From SAT2750 sp964476375 (lineage in GTDB: Bacteria; Planctomycetota; Planctomycetia; Pirellulales; Pirellulaceae): a DNA stretch of 10,198 nucleotides. Below, piece by piece: positions 1 to 6,981 of this stretch (position 1 is the first letter of the stretch; every line of letters begins with the position of its first letter). A program made the position numbers and the translations under genes. Location: positions 1-10,198 of the forward strand of contig CAYYZW010000278.1 of NCBI GenBank assembly GCA_964476375.1. Reading direction: 5' to 3'. Below the pieces are notes generated by a model. The model ran no database searches and was not told where the DNA came from. It was given only the letters and a program-made list of their open reading frames with translations.

Positions 1-2467
1 GGCCGAAGGGCTCTTCCCGGAGAACGCCACTGACGTGGATCAGCGAGTCCCGTACCTCTTCGGCATCCAGCCGGCGCAGTGGCATGCGCGTCAGCAGGAC
101 GTTGTCCGGGTCTCTTTCCACCAGTTCATCGTGGATCGTCGAGGACTGGCGGTAGGCCCGTGATGTCATCATCAGCCGGTGCATCTGCTTGATACTCCAG
201 CCCGACTCCACGAACCGCAGCGCGAGCCAGTCAAGCAGTTCCGGATGCGAGGGGGGCGTGCCAAGCTTGCCGAAGTTGTCCAGTGACCGCACGATTCCCT
301 CGCCGAAGTGGTGTTTCCAGATCCGGTTGGCCATCACCCGGGCGGTGAGTGGATGGCCGGGCTCGATCAGCCAGTTTGCCAGTGCCAGTCGCCGTCCGGT
401 TTTTCCCGAGCCATCCCAGGATGTGGCGGGCTCAAAAGGGGTTTGCCCGTTGGTCAGGGCACTTGGCAGGCCCGGCCCCACCAGCCGTCCCGGCAACCGA
501 TGATCACCGCGGCGGAAAATGTAGGTCGGCGAGGGATCCCCCCGGTCCCAGAGGGCACGGATGCGAGGAACCACTTTCTGTTGGGACTCCCAGCCCTGGA
601 CAACCGCCGTGATCTCGGTGTCGAGCTGCTTGTACTGCTTGTTGTCCTTGAGCTGCTTGCTGGTAAGCGTGAGCTGGGCCTCGAATTTCTCGGCCAGGTA
701 CTTCTGGACCGCGGTCCGCTGGTCCGCCCCGGTCGAAAGGGCGGCCTCGATATCGCCGCGGATCTTTTCCGGGATGGCCGCCAGCTGGGCCGCCTTGTGC
801 TCGGTGCGAAGTTTCCGGGCGAGATCCTCAAGCGGTTTCCTGGCGGTGTCGATCTGGGACTGTACGTGCAGGTTGTGCTCCTCGATCTGCTGCCGCTGCT
901 CGATGGAGATCACGTCCAGAAAACGAGCGGGGACCTTGCTGTCACTCTGCCCCTGGACACTCACCGGCTTGAGCCAGTCATGCACATCCATCGCGCCCTT
1001 GAAGATATCGACCAGCCGGTAGTAATCCCGCTGGGGAATCGGGTCGTACTTGTGGCTGTGACAGCGGGCACACTTGAGAGTCAGGCCCAGCACCGTGGAA
1101 CCAAAGATCTCCAGTTCGTCAGCCACCACTTCCATGCGTTCGGGAACCCGGTTGACAATATCCGATCCCGTTCCGTCCGGGGCCATGCGGAGGAAACCGG
1201 TGGCGATCAGGTTGTCGACAATCTCCGGGGTGATCTTCTCCGGGTCGGTGTAGTCTGCCAGTTCGTCCCCGGCCAGCTGTTCCTGCAGGAAGCGGGAATA
1301 GGGCTTGTCGGCATTGAATGCCCGGATCACGTAGTCCCGGTACCGGTAGGCGAATGGCCGCACCGGGTCGGCACTGCGTTTCCCTTCCGAGTCGGCATAG
1401 CCGGCCGCGTCCAGCCAGAAACGGCCCCAGCGTTCCCCGTAATGGGGAGAAGCGAGCAGCTGCTCGATGGCCCGTTCGTAGGCCAGCGGATGTTCGTCGG
1501 CCAGGAATTTTTCCACCGCCCCAGGCGAGGGAGGCAGGCCTGTCAGGTCGAACGAGGCGCGCCGCAGGAGCGTGGCACGGTCCACTTCGGGAGAATAGCT
1601 GAGGCCCTGCTTTTTGAGTTTTTCAAGCAGGAAAGCATCAATGGGATTGTCGACCAGGGATCGGTCCCGCAGAGTCGGAATCACCGGCTCGCTGGGGGGC
1701 CGGAAGGACCAGTGCTGCCGATCCTCCGTGGTGACCAGGGGATCCGGGTCGGTGGTGGGGATATCGGGTAACAGCTCGATGGTTGGTGCCCCCAGTTCGA
1801 TCCAGCGACGGAGTTTTTCAATTTCTTCGTCCGTGACCGGCTTGACCCCGGCCACGATCAGCTTCTCCTTGGGCGGCATCTGGCCCGCGTGGATACGTTT
1901 CAGGAGCAGGCTCTCGGCGGGCTTGCCGAGCACGATAGCCGGTCCTGACTTTCCACCCTTGAGCATCCCCTGGCGAGTTCGCAGGTCCAGCTCCGCTTCC
2001 TGGCGACGCAGTCCGTGGCAGGCGGTGCAGCGGAGGAGCATGATCGGATGGATGTCGTGCTGGTTCACCTCGCCGGCAGCCAGCAGCGTGGCCGGGTCGG
2101 TTTTATCCTTGAAGGGAGTCCCCGCCTCGATCCAGCGGCGAACAGTCTCCAGTTGCTCTTTCTTGAGTGGCGGTTCGTCCTCCGGGGGCATCAGTGCGTC
2201 GTGCAGCATTTCCCAGAGCAGGCTTTCGTCCGGCTTGCCGGGAACAATGAGCTGCCCTGATTCACCGCCGCTGAAAAGTCCCTGGGCACTGCTGACGTCC
2301 AGGTCTGCCTTGCGGGCCTGAGGATTGTGACACTTGTTGCAGTGCTGCTCGAGCAGGGGAGCAATGTCTTCCTCAAATGTCGGTGGATCGGCTGCCGGAA
2401 GGGCCACTGGCAGAAGCACCAGGATGCCGGTCAGAACTCGCGCTATTTTATGAATGGATCGTTGCAT
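1..2467 (-). CDS. PSCyt1-PSCyt1-PSCyt2(DUF1549)-DUF1553 secreted multi-haem protein, 3' end beyond left edge
   Basis: Planctomycete-type exported cytochrome-like protein; 822 codons are visible and the frame is still open at base 1. The ATG at 2467 gives a signal peptide (MQRSIHKIARVLTGILVLLP, likely cut near ALPAA/DPP); no Shine-Dalgarno precedes it and no better in-frame start is seen. Two tandem PSCyt1 domains follow, with haem motifs C43-NKCH and C147-TACH and candidate distal Met ligands in MPP at M93 and M197. A PSCyt2/DUF1549 domain spans about residues 273-485 (RASFDLTGLPP; third CxxCH at 466-470 in CARCHSHKYDP). A charged coiled-coil-like linker spans about 521-630. DUF1553/PSD1 begins near 679 (ANWLIEPGHPLTARVMANRI, then WKHHFGEG). 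The family is abundant in Planctomycetes and Verrucomicrobia and often sits in polysaccharide or sulfatase loci, but its reaction is unknown. Perhaps 100-250 C-terminal residues are missing. It lies 145 bp downstream of the propeller gene on the same strand. Domain identity is clear; function is not. Confidence 0.95.
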   Translation of the reverse strand, partial: MQRSIHKIARVLTGILVLLPVALPAADPPTFEEDIAPLLEQHCNKCHNPQARKADLDVSSAQGLFSGGESGQLIVPGKPDESLLWEMLHDALMPPEDEPPLKKEQLETVRRWIEAGTPFKDKTDPATLLAAGEVNQHDIHPIMLLRCTACHGLRRQEAELDLRTRQGMLKGGKSGPAIVLGKPAESLLLKRIHAGQMPPKEKLIVAGVKPVTDEEIEKLRRWIELGAPTIELLPDIPTTDPDPLVTTEDRQHWSFRPPSEPVIPTLRDRSLVDNPIDAFLLEKLKKQGLSYSPEVDRATLLRRASFDLTGLPPSPGAVEKFLADEHPLAYERAIEQLLASPHYGERWGRFWLDAAGYADSEGKRSADPVRPFAYRYRDYVIRAFNADKPYSRFLQEQLAGDELADYTDPEKITPEIVDNLIATGFLRMAPDGTGSDIVNRVPERMEVVADELEIFGSTVLGLTLKCARCHSHKYDPIPQRDYYRLVDIFKGAMDVHDWLKPVSVQGQSDSKVPARFLDVISIEQRQQIEEHNLHVQSQIDTARKPLEDLARKLRTEHKAAQLAAIPEKIRGDIEAALSTGADQRTAVQKYLAEKFEAQLTLTSKQLKDNKQYKQLDTEITAVVQGWESQQKVVPRIRALWDRGDPSPTYIFRRGDHRLPGRLVGPGLPSALTNGQTPFEPATSWDGSGKTGRRLALANWLIEPGHPLTARVMANRIWKHHFGEGIVRSLDNFGKLGTPPSHPELLDWLALRFVESGWSIKQMHRLMMTSRAYRQSSTIHDELVERDPDNVLLTRMPLRRLDAEEVRDSLIHVSGVLREEPFG

Positions 2468-2533
2468 GAGGACGATGGATCGACTTTCGTTGTCAACGGA
2501 AGTAAGAAACAGGCTTGGCTTCGGATTCCTCTT

Positions 2534-2571
2534 CTCCCACCCCTTATAAGAGTTTACGGAGAGGATGGGAG
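2534..2571 (-). other. Imperfect inverted repeat in the propeller-PSCyt gap
   Basis: CTCCCACC (2534-2541) faces GGATGGGAG (2563-2571). On the minus-strand RNA this is a stem of about 9 bp including one G-U wobble, with a loop of about 20 nt. On the plus-strand RNA the same position is a C-A mismatch, which favours a minus-strand transcript. No U-run follows, so it is a weak attenuator or mRNA-processing candidate rather than a convincing intrinsic terminator. Confidence 0.25.
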
Positions 2572-2580
2572 GGGAGTCAA
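2551..2580 (-). promoter_or_regulatory. Possible sigma70-like promoter for the PSCyt gene
   Basis: On the minus strand TTGACT (plus 2575-2580) is followed after 18 bp by TAAACT (plus 2551-2556). This is 5/6 and 4/6 to consensus. It would give a leader of about 75 nt before the ATG at 2467. It lies in the 145-bp gap after the propeller gene, so the PSCyt gene could have its own promoter as well as read-through. It overlaps the imperfect inverted repeat at 2534-2571, so either reading may be wrong. Planctomycete promoters often deviate from this consensus. Confidence 0.25.
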
Positions 2581-2612
2581 CTTCGTTGTTCTGCGGGGGA
2601 GAAACCTATTTC

Positions 2613-3866
2613 TCAGGGGCTGGCAATGCACCACAGGTGCCCGGTCGTACGGATCAAAAGTTGTTTGCTGGTCATGGCGGCAGAAGCAAAAACGGCCTCT
2701 CCCAGCTCGTTGCGGCGGACCTCCTCGTAGGTCGACACGTGGGCCTTGATCACCGTTGTTTCTCCGGATTCACTGGTGAAAAAGATATGGCTGCCGGTGG
2801 CCACGGGGGAGGCCGTGTAGGCCCCGGGAAGCCGCTTCTGCCAGACTCGCTCCCCGTTGTCGACCCGCAGACAGGTGGTAATACCCTGGTCGTCAACCAG
2901 GTAATAATAATCGCCCACCAGGATCGGACTGGGGACAAACGGTGCCCCACGCGGGTTTTCCCAGAGCACGTGGGTGCCTGTCACGTCCCCGCGGCCGCCT
3001 GGCCGGATAGCCAGCGACGGCCCCTTGGGTCCACTGACGGCGTAAAGCAGGTTGCCCGCGACCACGGGCGTGGGAATACACTCTCGTCGCATGCCACCGA
3101 CGGTCCAGAGCGGGGTGCCGCTGCGTGGGTCGAGCCCGTCGATCGAGAGGGAACCGGTGACGACCAGTTCCGCGGCCGGTTGTCCCTTACCGGGCTTGTC
3201 GACCCGGATCAGCTGTGGGGAAGACCAGCTGAGCCACTTGCCGGGACGGTCCTCTTTCCAGGTGTCCTTTCCTGTCCGTCGGTCAATGGCGACCAGGTAG
3301 GAGGGCCCATAGTGGTCACACTGCAGGATCACCTGGTCCTCGTAAATCAGCGGCGAGCTGGTAGCTGAGAAACGGTTCTCGAATTTCCCGTATTCCGTTG
3401 CCAGTGAACGATGCCACTTCTGGTTGCCCTCCAGGTCGACGCAGAACAGGTCACCGGTGCCGAAGAAGACATAAACCGACCTGCCGTCGGTGATCGGTGT
3501 GGGGCTTGCCATGCTGCTCTTGCTGGAGTGAAAGCGGGTGGGCGCCGTGCCCCACCAGCGGCGATGCCAGAGTACCGACCCGTCGTGTCGCGAGATGCAG
3601 AGCAGGTGAAGTTGATCGGGTCGCTGTCGCTCGGCGGCGGCGATAAAGATGCGGTTCTGCCAGGTGATCGGGCTGGAGATCCCCATTCCCGGCAAGGGGG
3701 TCTTCCACTGGATGTTTGTCGTGTCGGACCACGCAAGTGGAACCGCCGCTTCGGGCTGGACCCCGTTGCGGTCCGGTCCCCGCCACTGGGTCCACTCCTG
3801 GGCAGCCAGTTCCAGTGACCCGGCAAGGATGATTGCCAAGCAGGCAGGAAAGAAGACCAGTCTCAT
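2613..3866 (-). CDS. Secreted PQQ-like (BamB-type) beta-propeller repeat protein
   Basis: A 417-residue protein. The ATG at 3866 is chosen because AGGAG lies 10 nt upstream and it starts a signal peptide (MRLVFFPACLAIILAGSLEL, cut near LAA/QEW). The mature protein opens with WTQWRGPDRNGV, typical of planctomycete PQQ-binding-like propellers. Blade signatures recur through the chain: ISRHDGSVLWHRRW (91-104), then VDLEGNQKWHRSL, IDRRTGKDTWKE, LDPRSGTPLWTVGG and LRVDNGERVWQKRL, suggesting a 7- or 8-bladed propeller. I see no quinoprotein dehydrogenase catalytic signature, and the fold is commonly a structural or binding scaffold, so enzymatic activity should not be assumed. It follows the upstream exported protein with only 13 bp between genes and is probably translationally coupled to it. 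A possible upstream GTG at 3950 would add a non-signal-like leader and is less likely. Confidence 0.92.
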   Translation of the reverse strand: MRLVFFPACLAIILAGSLELAAQEWTQWRGPDRNGVQPEAAVPLAWSDTTNIQWKTPLPGMGISSPITWQNRIFIAAAERQRPDQLHLLCISRHDGSVLWHRRWWGTAPTRFHSSKSSMASPTPITDGRSVYVFFGTGDLFCVDLEGNQKWHRSLATEYGKFENRFSATSSPLIYEDQVILQCDHYGPSYLVAIDRRTGKDTWKEDRPGKWLSWSSPQLIRVDKPGKGQPAAELVVTGSLSIDGLDPRSGTPLWTVGGMRRECIPTPVVAGNLLYAVSGPKGPSLAIRPGGRGDVTGTHVLWENPRGAPFVPSPILVGDYYYLVDDQGITTCLRVDNGERVWQKRLPGAYTASPVATGSHIFFTSESGETTVIKAHVSTYEEVRRNELGEAVFASAAMTSKQLLIRTTGHLWCIASP

Positions 3867-3876
3867 CGTTGTTTCG

Positions 3877-3881
3877 CTCCT
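3877..3881 (-). promoter_or_regulatory. Ribosome binding site overlapping the upstream stop codon
   Basis: On the minus strand the sequence TAGGAG contains the TAG stop of the upstream gene, and the AGGAG Shine-Dalgarno begins at the second base of that stop. The spacing to the ATG at 3866 is 10 nt. This fixes the propeller start and indicates that the two genes are read from one mRNA with coupled translation. Confidence 0.75.
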
Positions 3882-5064
3882 AGGGCACCGGGAGTTCTGT
3901 TGGCAGGGGACGGCTGATCCGGACCTGGACGGAACCGCCCGTGTTGTCACAAAGCCGCAGCTGCATGGACCAGTTGTTGGGGACCGCCGGGTTCTTGTGC
4001 TGGGGTCCCTGGCAGATCTTCACCAGGATCGTGTTGTTGCCTTCCTTCAGGTGTGCCGGGGCGGTGAAACGGTCCAGCCGTGTGCCGTTGAGCCACTGCA
4101 AGCGGGTAAAGACTTTTTTCCCATTGATCCATACGGTCATGTTGTCATCAGCTCCACAACGCAGCTGGACATCCTGGTCTCGAGGTGAGTGGAACTCGGC
4201 ATAGGCGTAGCCCACAGCTTCCTTGACCGGGGCAATGCCGGTGATCAGGTTCAGCTGGCCAAGCCGGTCGCCGGCCTGGCTCGCTTCCCAGCGGATAGGT
4301 GTGCCGTCCTTGCCCGTGTACTCGGCCTCCAGGTCGACTTTCTTTTCCGGGGGGAAGGACATCTTGTATCCGCTAAAACCGGGGGCATCGAACGGGCCCA
4401 GCAGGTACCAGCGGTGGAGAAATCCCATGTGCTTGATAATGTCAACCGGCTGACCAAGCTGCCCGAGCCGGTCGGCTGCCGTGCGGATCTGGCCATCCAG
4501 CCGGCTGGCACGAAATGCCTTCTGGTAAAGTACAATCGCCTGCTGCTTCTGGCCATCATCAAGCAGCTGCTGGGCAGCCTGCATGGTTCGTTCCACGGCA
4601 TCGCTGCCGAACTCGGGGTCATCCATCAAGCGGGGTATCTGGGCCTGGCGGAACCCGGGTTCCACCCGGTCCAGCAGGTCCCAGGCCAGCCGCCGGACCC
4701 GGCCCTGGTGTTTGCGGTCCAGCACGAATTCCTTCAGCAGCTCGACCGGAAGGCGGGGATTCTCCTTTCCCAGTTCACTCTCGACGATGACCTCGTAGGC
4801 CTGACGGTACCAGTTGGCTGCCACGATGTTTGGCGTGTCCATGGCCACAAGTAAACGGGGCAGCAGGGAGATGTCTTCCCGACAGAGTCTCGTGACGGCA
4901 TCGGCCGCCGCTGCCGAGCCACGTGCCTGCTCACCCGTCCTGGCAATCACCCCGATCGCATCGGCAATCTCATCTGCTGCAGTGGCGGCAGGCTGAAATA
5001 CCCCCAGCAGCGCGACTGGCAGCAGGACGCGGTTCAAAATGGACAGGCGGGAAAAGACTGGCAT
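3880..5064 (-). CDS. Exported protein with helical N-terminal half and C-terminal carbohydrate-binding-like beta-sandwich
   Basis: A 394-residue protein counted from the ATG at 5064. This start gives a clean signal peptide (MPVFSRLSILNRVLLPVALL, cut near ATA/ADE). A longer in-frame start at 5160 adds 32 residues that hide the signal, so it is less likely. Residues about 32-215 are mostly helical and may form a HEAT- or TPR-like solenoid (for example QQLLDDGQKQQAIVLYQKAF at 165-184). Residues about 218-375 resemble a beta-sandwich seen in many planctomycete secreted proteins: WYLLGPFDAPGF (219-230), FPPEKKVDLEAEYTGKDG, then ADDNMTVWINGKKVF (305-319) and LKEGNNTILVKICQG. The latter motifs look like galactose-binding or PA14-type domains. 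A binding or scaffold role is inferred; no catalytic residues were recognised. It is the first gene of the minus-strand set and divergent from the HTTM gene. Confidence 0.85.
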   Translation of the reverse strand: MPVFSRLSILNRVLLPVALLGVFQPAATAADEIADAIGVIARTGEQARGSAAAADAVTRLCREDISLLPRLLVAMDTPNIVAANWYRQAYEVIVESELGKENPRLPVELLKEFVLDRKHQGRVRRLAWDLLDRVEPGFRQAQIPRLMDDPEFGSDAVERTMQAAQQLLDDGQKQQAIVLYQKAFRASRLDGQIRTAADRLGQLGQPVDIIKHMGFLHRWYLLGPFDAPGFSGYKMSFPPEKKVDLEAEYTGKDGTPIRWEASQAGDRLGQLNLITGIAPVKEAVGYAYAEFHSPRDQDVQLRCGADDNMTVWINGKKVFTRLQWLNGTRLDRFTAPAHLKEGNNTILVKICQGPQHKNPAVPNNWSMQLRLCDNTGGSVQVRISRPLPTELPVP

Positions 5065-5225
5065 GGTGGCTATTTTGTACCCTCTGCAGGTCAGTTTTTC
5101 CACAACATTGGCGGCCGCTTGTCCCATTTCCGGAATGACAACCGCAGCGAATTTCCTCATCCTGACCAGTCTGAAGCACCGAAGGCGAATAGTAACCGGC
5201 TTCGTTTATCATGCGGTGAAATTCG
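5065..5225. other. Divergent intergenic region
   Basis: About 160 bp separate the minus-strand exported-protein gene from the plus-strand HTTM gene, or 65 bp if the longer 5160 start is used. It must hold promoters for both directions, but none is clear. Minus-strand TACTAT (plus 5189-5194) and plus-strand TATCAT (5207-5212) resemble -10 boxes but lack a well-spaced -35. The plus-strand one would leave a leader of only a few nucleotides. I see no strong repeat or operator here. Confidence 0.4.
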
Positions 5226-6911
5226 ATGCAGAAAACAGCCCAGGCAACCGCTTCGTGCTGCCAGAACCCTTTCTGGATCGATCTTCGCAGCCTGGGGTGC
5301 TTTCGCATCGCCATCGCCCTGGTCCTGCTCTATGACGTCCTCGTCCGACTCTGGGACCTGACCGCGTTCTACCTGCCCGGTGGTGCGATCTCGGCGGAGA
5401 TTGTCCGGCAAAGCCACCACGGAACCTGGGCCTGGTCGCTGAACCTGTGGTTCGACAGCAGCGGCTGGCAACTTCTGCTCTGGAGTATCCGCCTGGTCGC
5501 TGCCGCAGCCCTGCTGGTCGGTTTTCGTAGCCGCCTGTCCGCGGCCATTGCCTGGCTGCTGACGGTCTCATTGCATACCGCAACCCCGGTGATGGTTACC
5601 GGGGGCGATGTGCTGCTGGGGATGATGCTGTTCTGGAGCATCCTGCTGCCGGTCGGTAGCAGGATGTCGATAGATGCCCGTCGGGCGGCTGGCCAGACCA
5701 GGGCCCAGTGGATTTGTTCATGGGCCACGGTGGGGGTCATCCTGCAGCTGGTGGTGATGTACTGGTACACGGGGATCGTCAAGTGTAATGCCACATGGTT
5801 TTCAGGAGATGCGCTGGAGCTTGCCCTTGCTGACGGGGCGCTGACCCGTGGGTTCGGTGACTGGATGTTGCACTTTCCGGGAATATTGAAATTGTTCAGC
5901 TGGTTCACGCTTGTGGTCGAGTTCGGCTGTCCGCTCTTGATCCTCTGGCCCGGCCGCTCACGCTGGCCACGCACCATCGGTATGGTGAGCCTGGTGGCAC
6001 TCCATGTGGGCATCGAGTTGTCGATGAACGTACTGATTTTTTCCTTTTCCGCCCTGGCGGCGCTGGTCATCCTCTCACCAGGCCAGTGGTGGCGGTGGCT
6101 TGCACGGACGGATGCAGGTGAGCAGGAGAGCGAGCAGACCGGCAGAGCACCGTTCTGGGAATCGCTGGTTGCGATCAGCTGCCTCTCGCTGGTCCTGTTC
6201 TACAATGTGCTGATGCTTGTATTCTCGGCCCCCCTGCCGAGCCCGGTGCGGCTGGTAGCCCGGCTGACCAGCGCGGCTCACTGGGACCAGCGCTGGGACA
6301 TGTTCAGGGACCCGGAACAGTTGAATTATCGATTTGTCATGCGTGGACGGCTGGCAAATGGCCGGACCATCGACCTGGCGCGTGGGGAACCACTGGCGGC
6401 CGCAGGCGATCCGCCACGCCCGGAGGTTCCCATGAAGTTTGCCACATCACGACGGGTCCTTCTGTTTCGTGAACTTGCCCGGCCCAACTATATCGCCTTT
6501 CGGCCGCGTGTTGGACAATGGCTGGCCGAGCGCTGGAATACAGAGCATGCAAAAAACGATCGTCTGCTGGAGCTGGAGTTGTTCCTGTTTGTCGGTTCGG
6601 GCAGGCAGGATCCTGTCCAGCCCCAGTTGCTGTTTTATTATGACACACGTGCCAGTGGCAGTTACCGGCTGGGCGTGCGTGAGGGATCGTGGGTCATGCG
6701 GGATGACGACGGGGGCAAGATCGCCAGGGGCCACTACCGGGAAGGGCGTGAGGAGGGTTCCTGGACATTCTGGGATGGCAACGGGACACGGACGGCGAGC
6801 GGAAAATTCCGGGAGGGCCGGGAGCATGGTCAGTGGACCTATTATTTTTCCGATGGCCGTGAAAAACAGGTCCGTTATAGGGATGGCAGGGTGATCGAAG
6901 AATCCCGCTGA
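5226..6911 (+). CDS. HTTM (gamma-carboxylase-like) membrane protein with C-terminal MORN-like repeats
   Basis: A 561-residue protein starting at ATG 5226, with GGTGA 6 nt upstream; an in-frame ATG at 5211 is cut off by a TGA. The N-terminal HTTM domain has about eight hydrophobic segments (roughly 23-44, 82-100, 104-120, 127-144, 162-184, 219-241, 251-284, 311-334). Hallmarks are LGCFRIAIALVLLYDVLVRL near the start and YWYTGIVKCNATWFSGDAL (179-197). The latter aligns by eye with the vitamin K gamma-carboxylase segment carrying its active-site lysine, here K186. A soluble region (about 336-475) contains HWDQRWDMF (352-360), like the W-x-MF region found after the membrane part of bacterial HTTM proteins. 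Residues 480-555 form about three MORN-like repeats (YREGREEGSWTFWDGNG). Bacterial HTTM proteins mostly have unknown substrates; carboxylase activity is not shown. A papain-like hydrolase gene follows 70 bp downstream. Confidence 0.9.
   Translation: MQKTAQATASCCQNPFWIDLRSLGCFRIAIALVLLYDVLVRLWDLTAFYLPGGAISAEIVRQSHHGTWAWSLNLWFDSSGWQLLLWSIRLVAAAALLVGFRSRLSAAIAWLLTVSLHTATPVMVTGGDVLLGMMLFWSILLPVGSRMSIDARRAAGQTRAQWICSWATVGVILQLVVMYWYTGIVKCNATWFSGDALELALADGALTRGFGDWMLHFPGILKLFSWFTLVVEFGCPLLILWPGRSRWPRTIGMVSLVALHVGIELSMNVLIFSFSALAALVILSPGQWWRWLARTDAGEQESEQTGRAPFWESLVAISCLSLVLFYNVLMLVFSAPLPSPVRLVARLTSAAHWDQRWDMFRDPEQLNYRFVMRGRLANGRTIDLARGEPLAAAGDPPRPEVPMKFATSRRVLLFRELARPNYIAFRPRVGQWLAERWNTEHAKNDRLLELELFLFVGSGRQDPVQPQLLFYYDTRASGSYRLGVREGSWVMRDDDGGKIARGHYREGREEGSWTFWDGNGTRTASGKFREGREHGQWTYYFSDGREKQVRYRDGRVIEESR
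6663..6890 (+). repeat. MORN-like tandem repeats inside the HTTM gene
   Basis: Three imperfect units of about 23-24 residues plus a partial fourth: YRLGVREGSWVMRDDDGG (from 480), YREGREEGSWTFWDGNG (from 504), FREGREHGQWTYYFSDG (from 528) and YRDGR (551-555). The pattern is [YF]-R-x-G-x(3)-G-x-W-x(4-6)-D-G. The second and third units are also similar at DNA level, about 72 bp apart. They match the MORN variant of YwqK-like proteins, which is usually a binding or structural module. Confidence 0.8.
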
Positions 6912-6937
6912 CGCCATTGGTTGCCTCGATGACCGGT

Positions 6938-6943
6938 TACAAT
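6938..6943 (+). promoter_or_regulatory. Possible -10 element for the hydrolase gene
   Basis: TACAAT (5/6 to consensus) lies in the 70-bp gap and would start transcription about 30 nt before the ATG at 6982. The -35 region is poor (TTGGTT at 15 bp spacing). The gene may equally be read from the HTTM promoter. Confidence 0.22.
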
Positions 6944-6981
6944 GGGGTTTTCCGTATTTTGGCAGGTGAGCAACGTAGATC

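Noticed and set aside
308..1771. Long plus-strand open frame (487 codons)
   Set aside because: It lies antisense to the PSCyt/DUF1549/DUF1553 gene. Its translation is low-complexity and family-less, while the minus strand shows clear domains and CxxCH motifs.
2565..3368. Plus-strand open frame opposite the propeller gene
   Set aside because: Antisense shadow; the minus strand carries repeated propeller blade signatures and a good ribosome binding site.
3867..3950. Upstream GTG start for the propeller protein
   Set aside because: It would overlap the preceding gene and add 28 residues before the signal peptide; the AGGAG-led ATG at 3866 is better.
5065..5160. Longer start for the exported beta-sandwich protein
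   Set aside because: The 32 extra residues do not look like a signal and would bury the clear signal peptide that starts at 5064.
5207..5212. TATCAT as a -10 box for the HTTM gene
   Set aside because: Only 13 bp before the ATG with no -35 at proper spacing, so the leader would be too short to include the GGTGA site.
5369..6070. Minus-strand open frame inside the HTTM gene
   Set aside because: Antisense to strong membrane segments and HTTM motifs; its own translation shows no recognisable domain.
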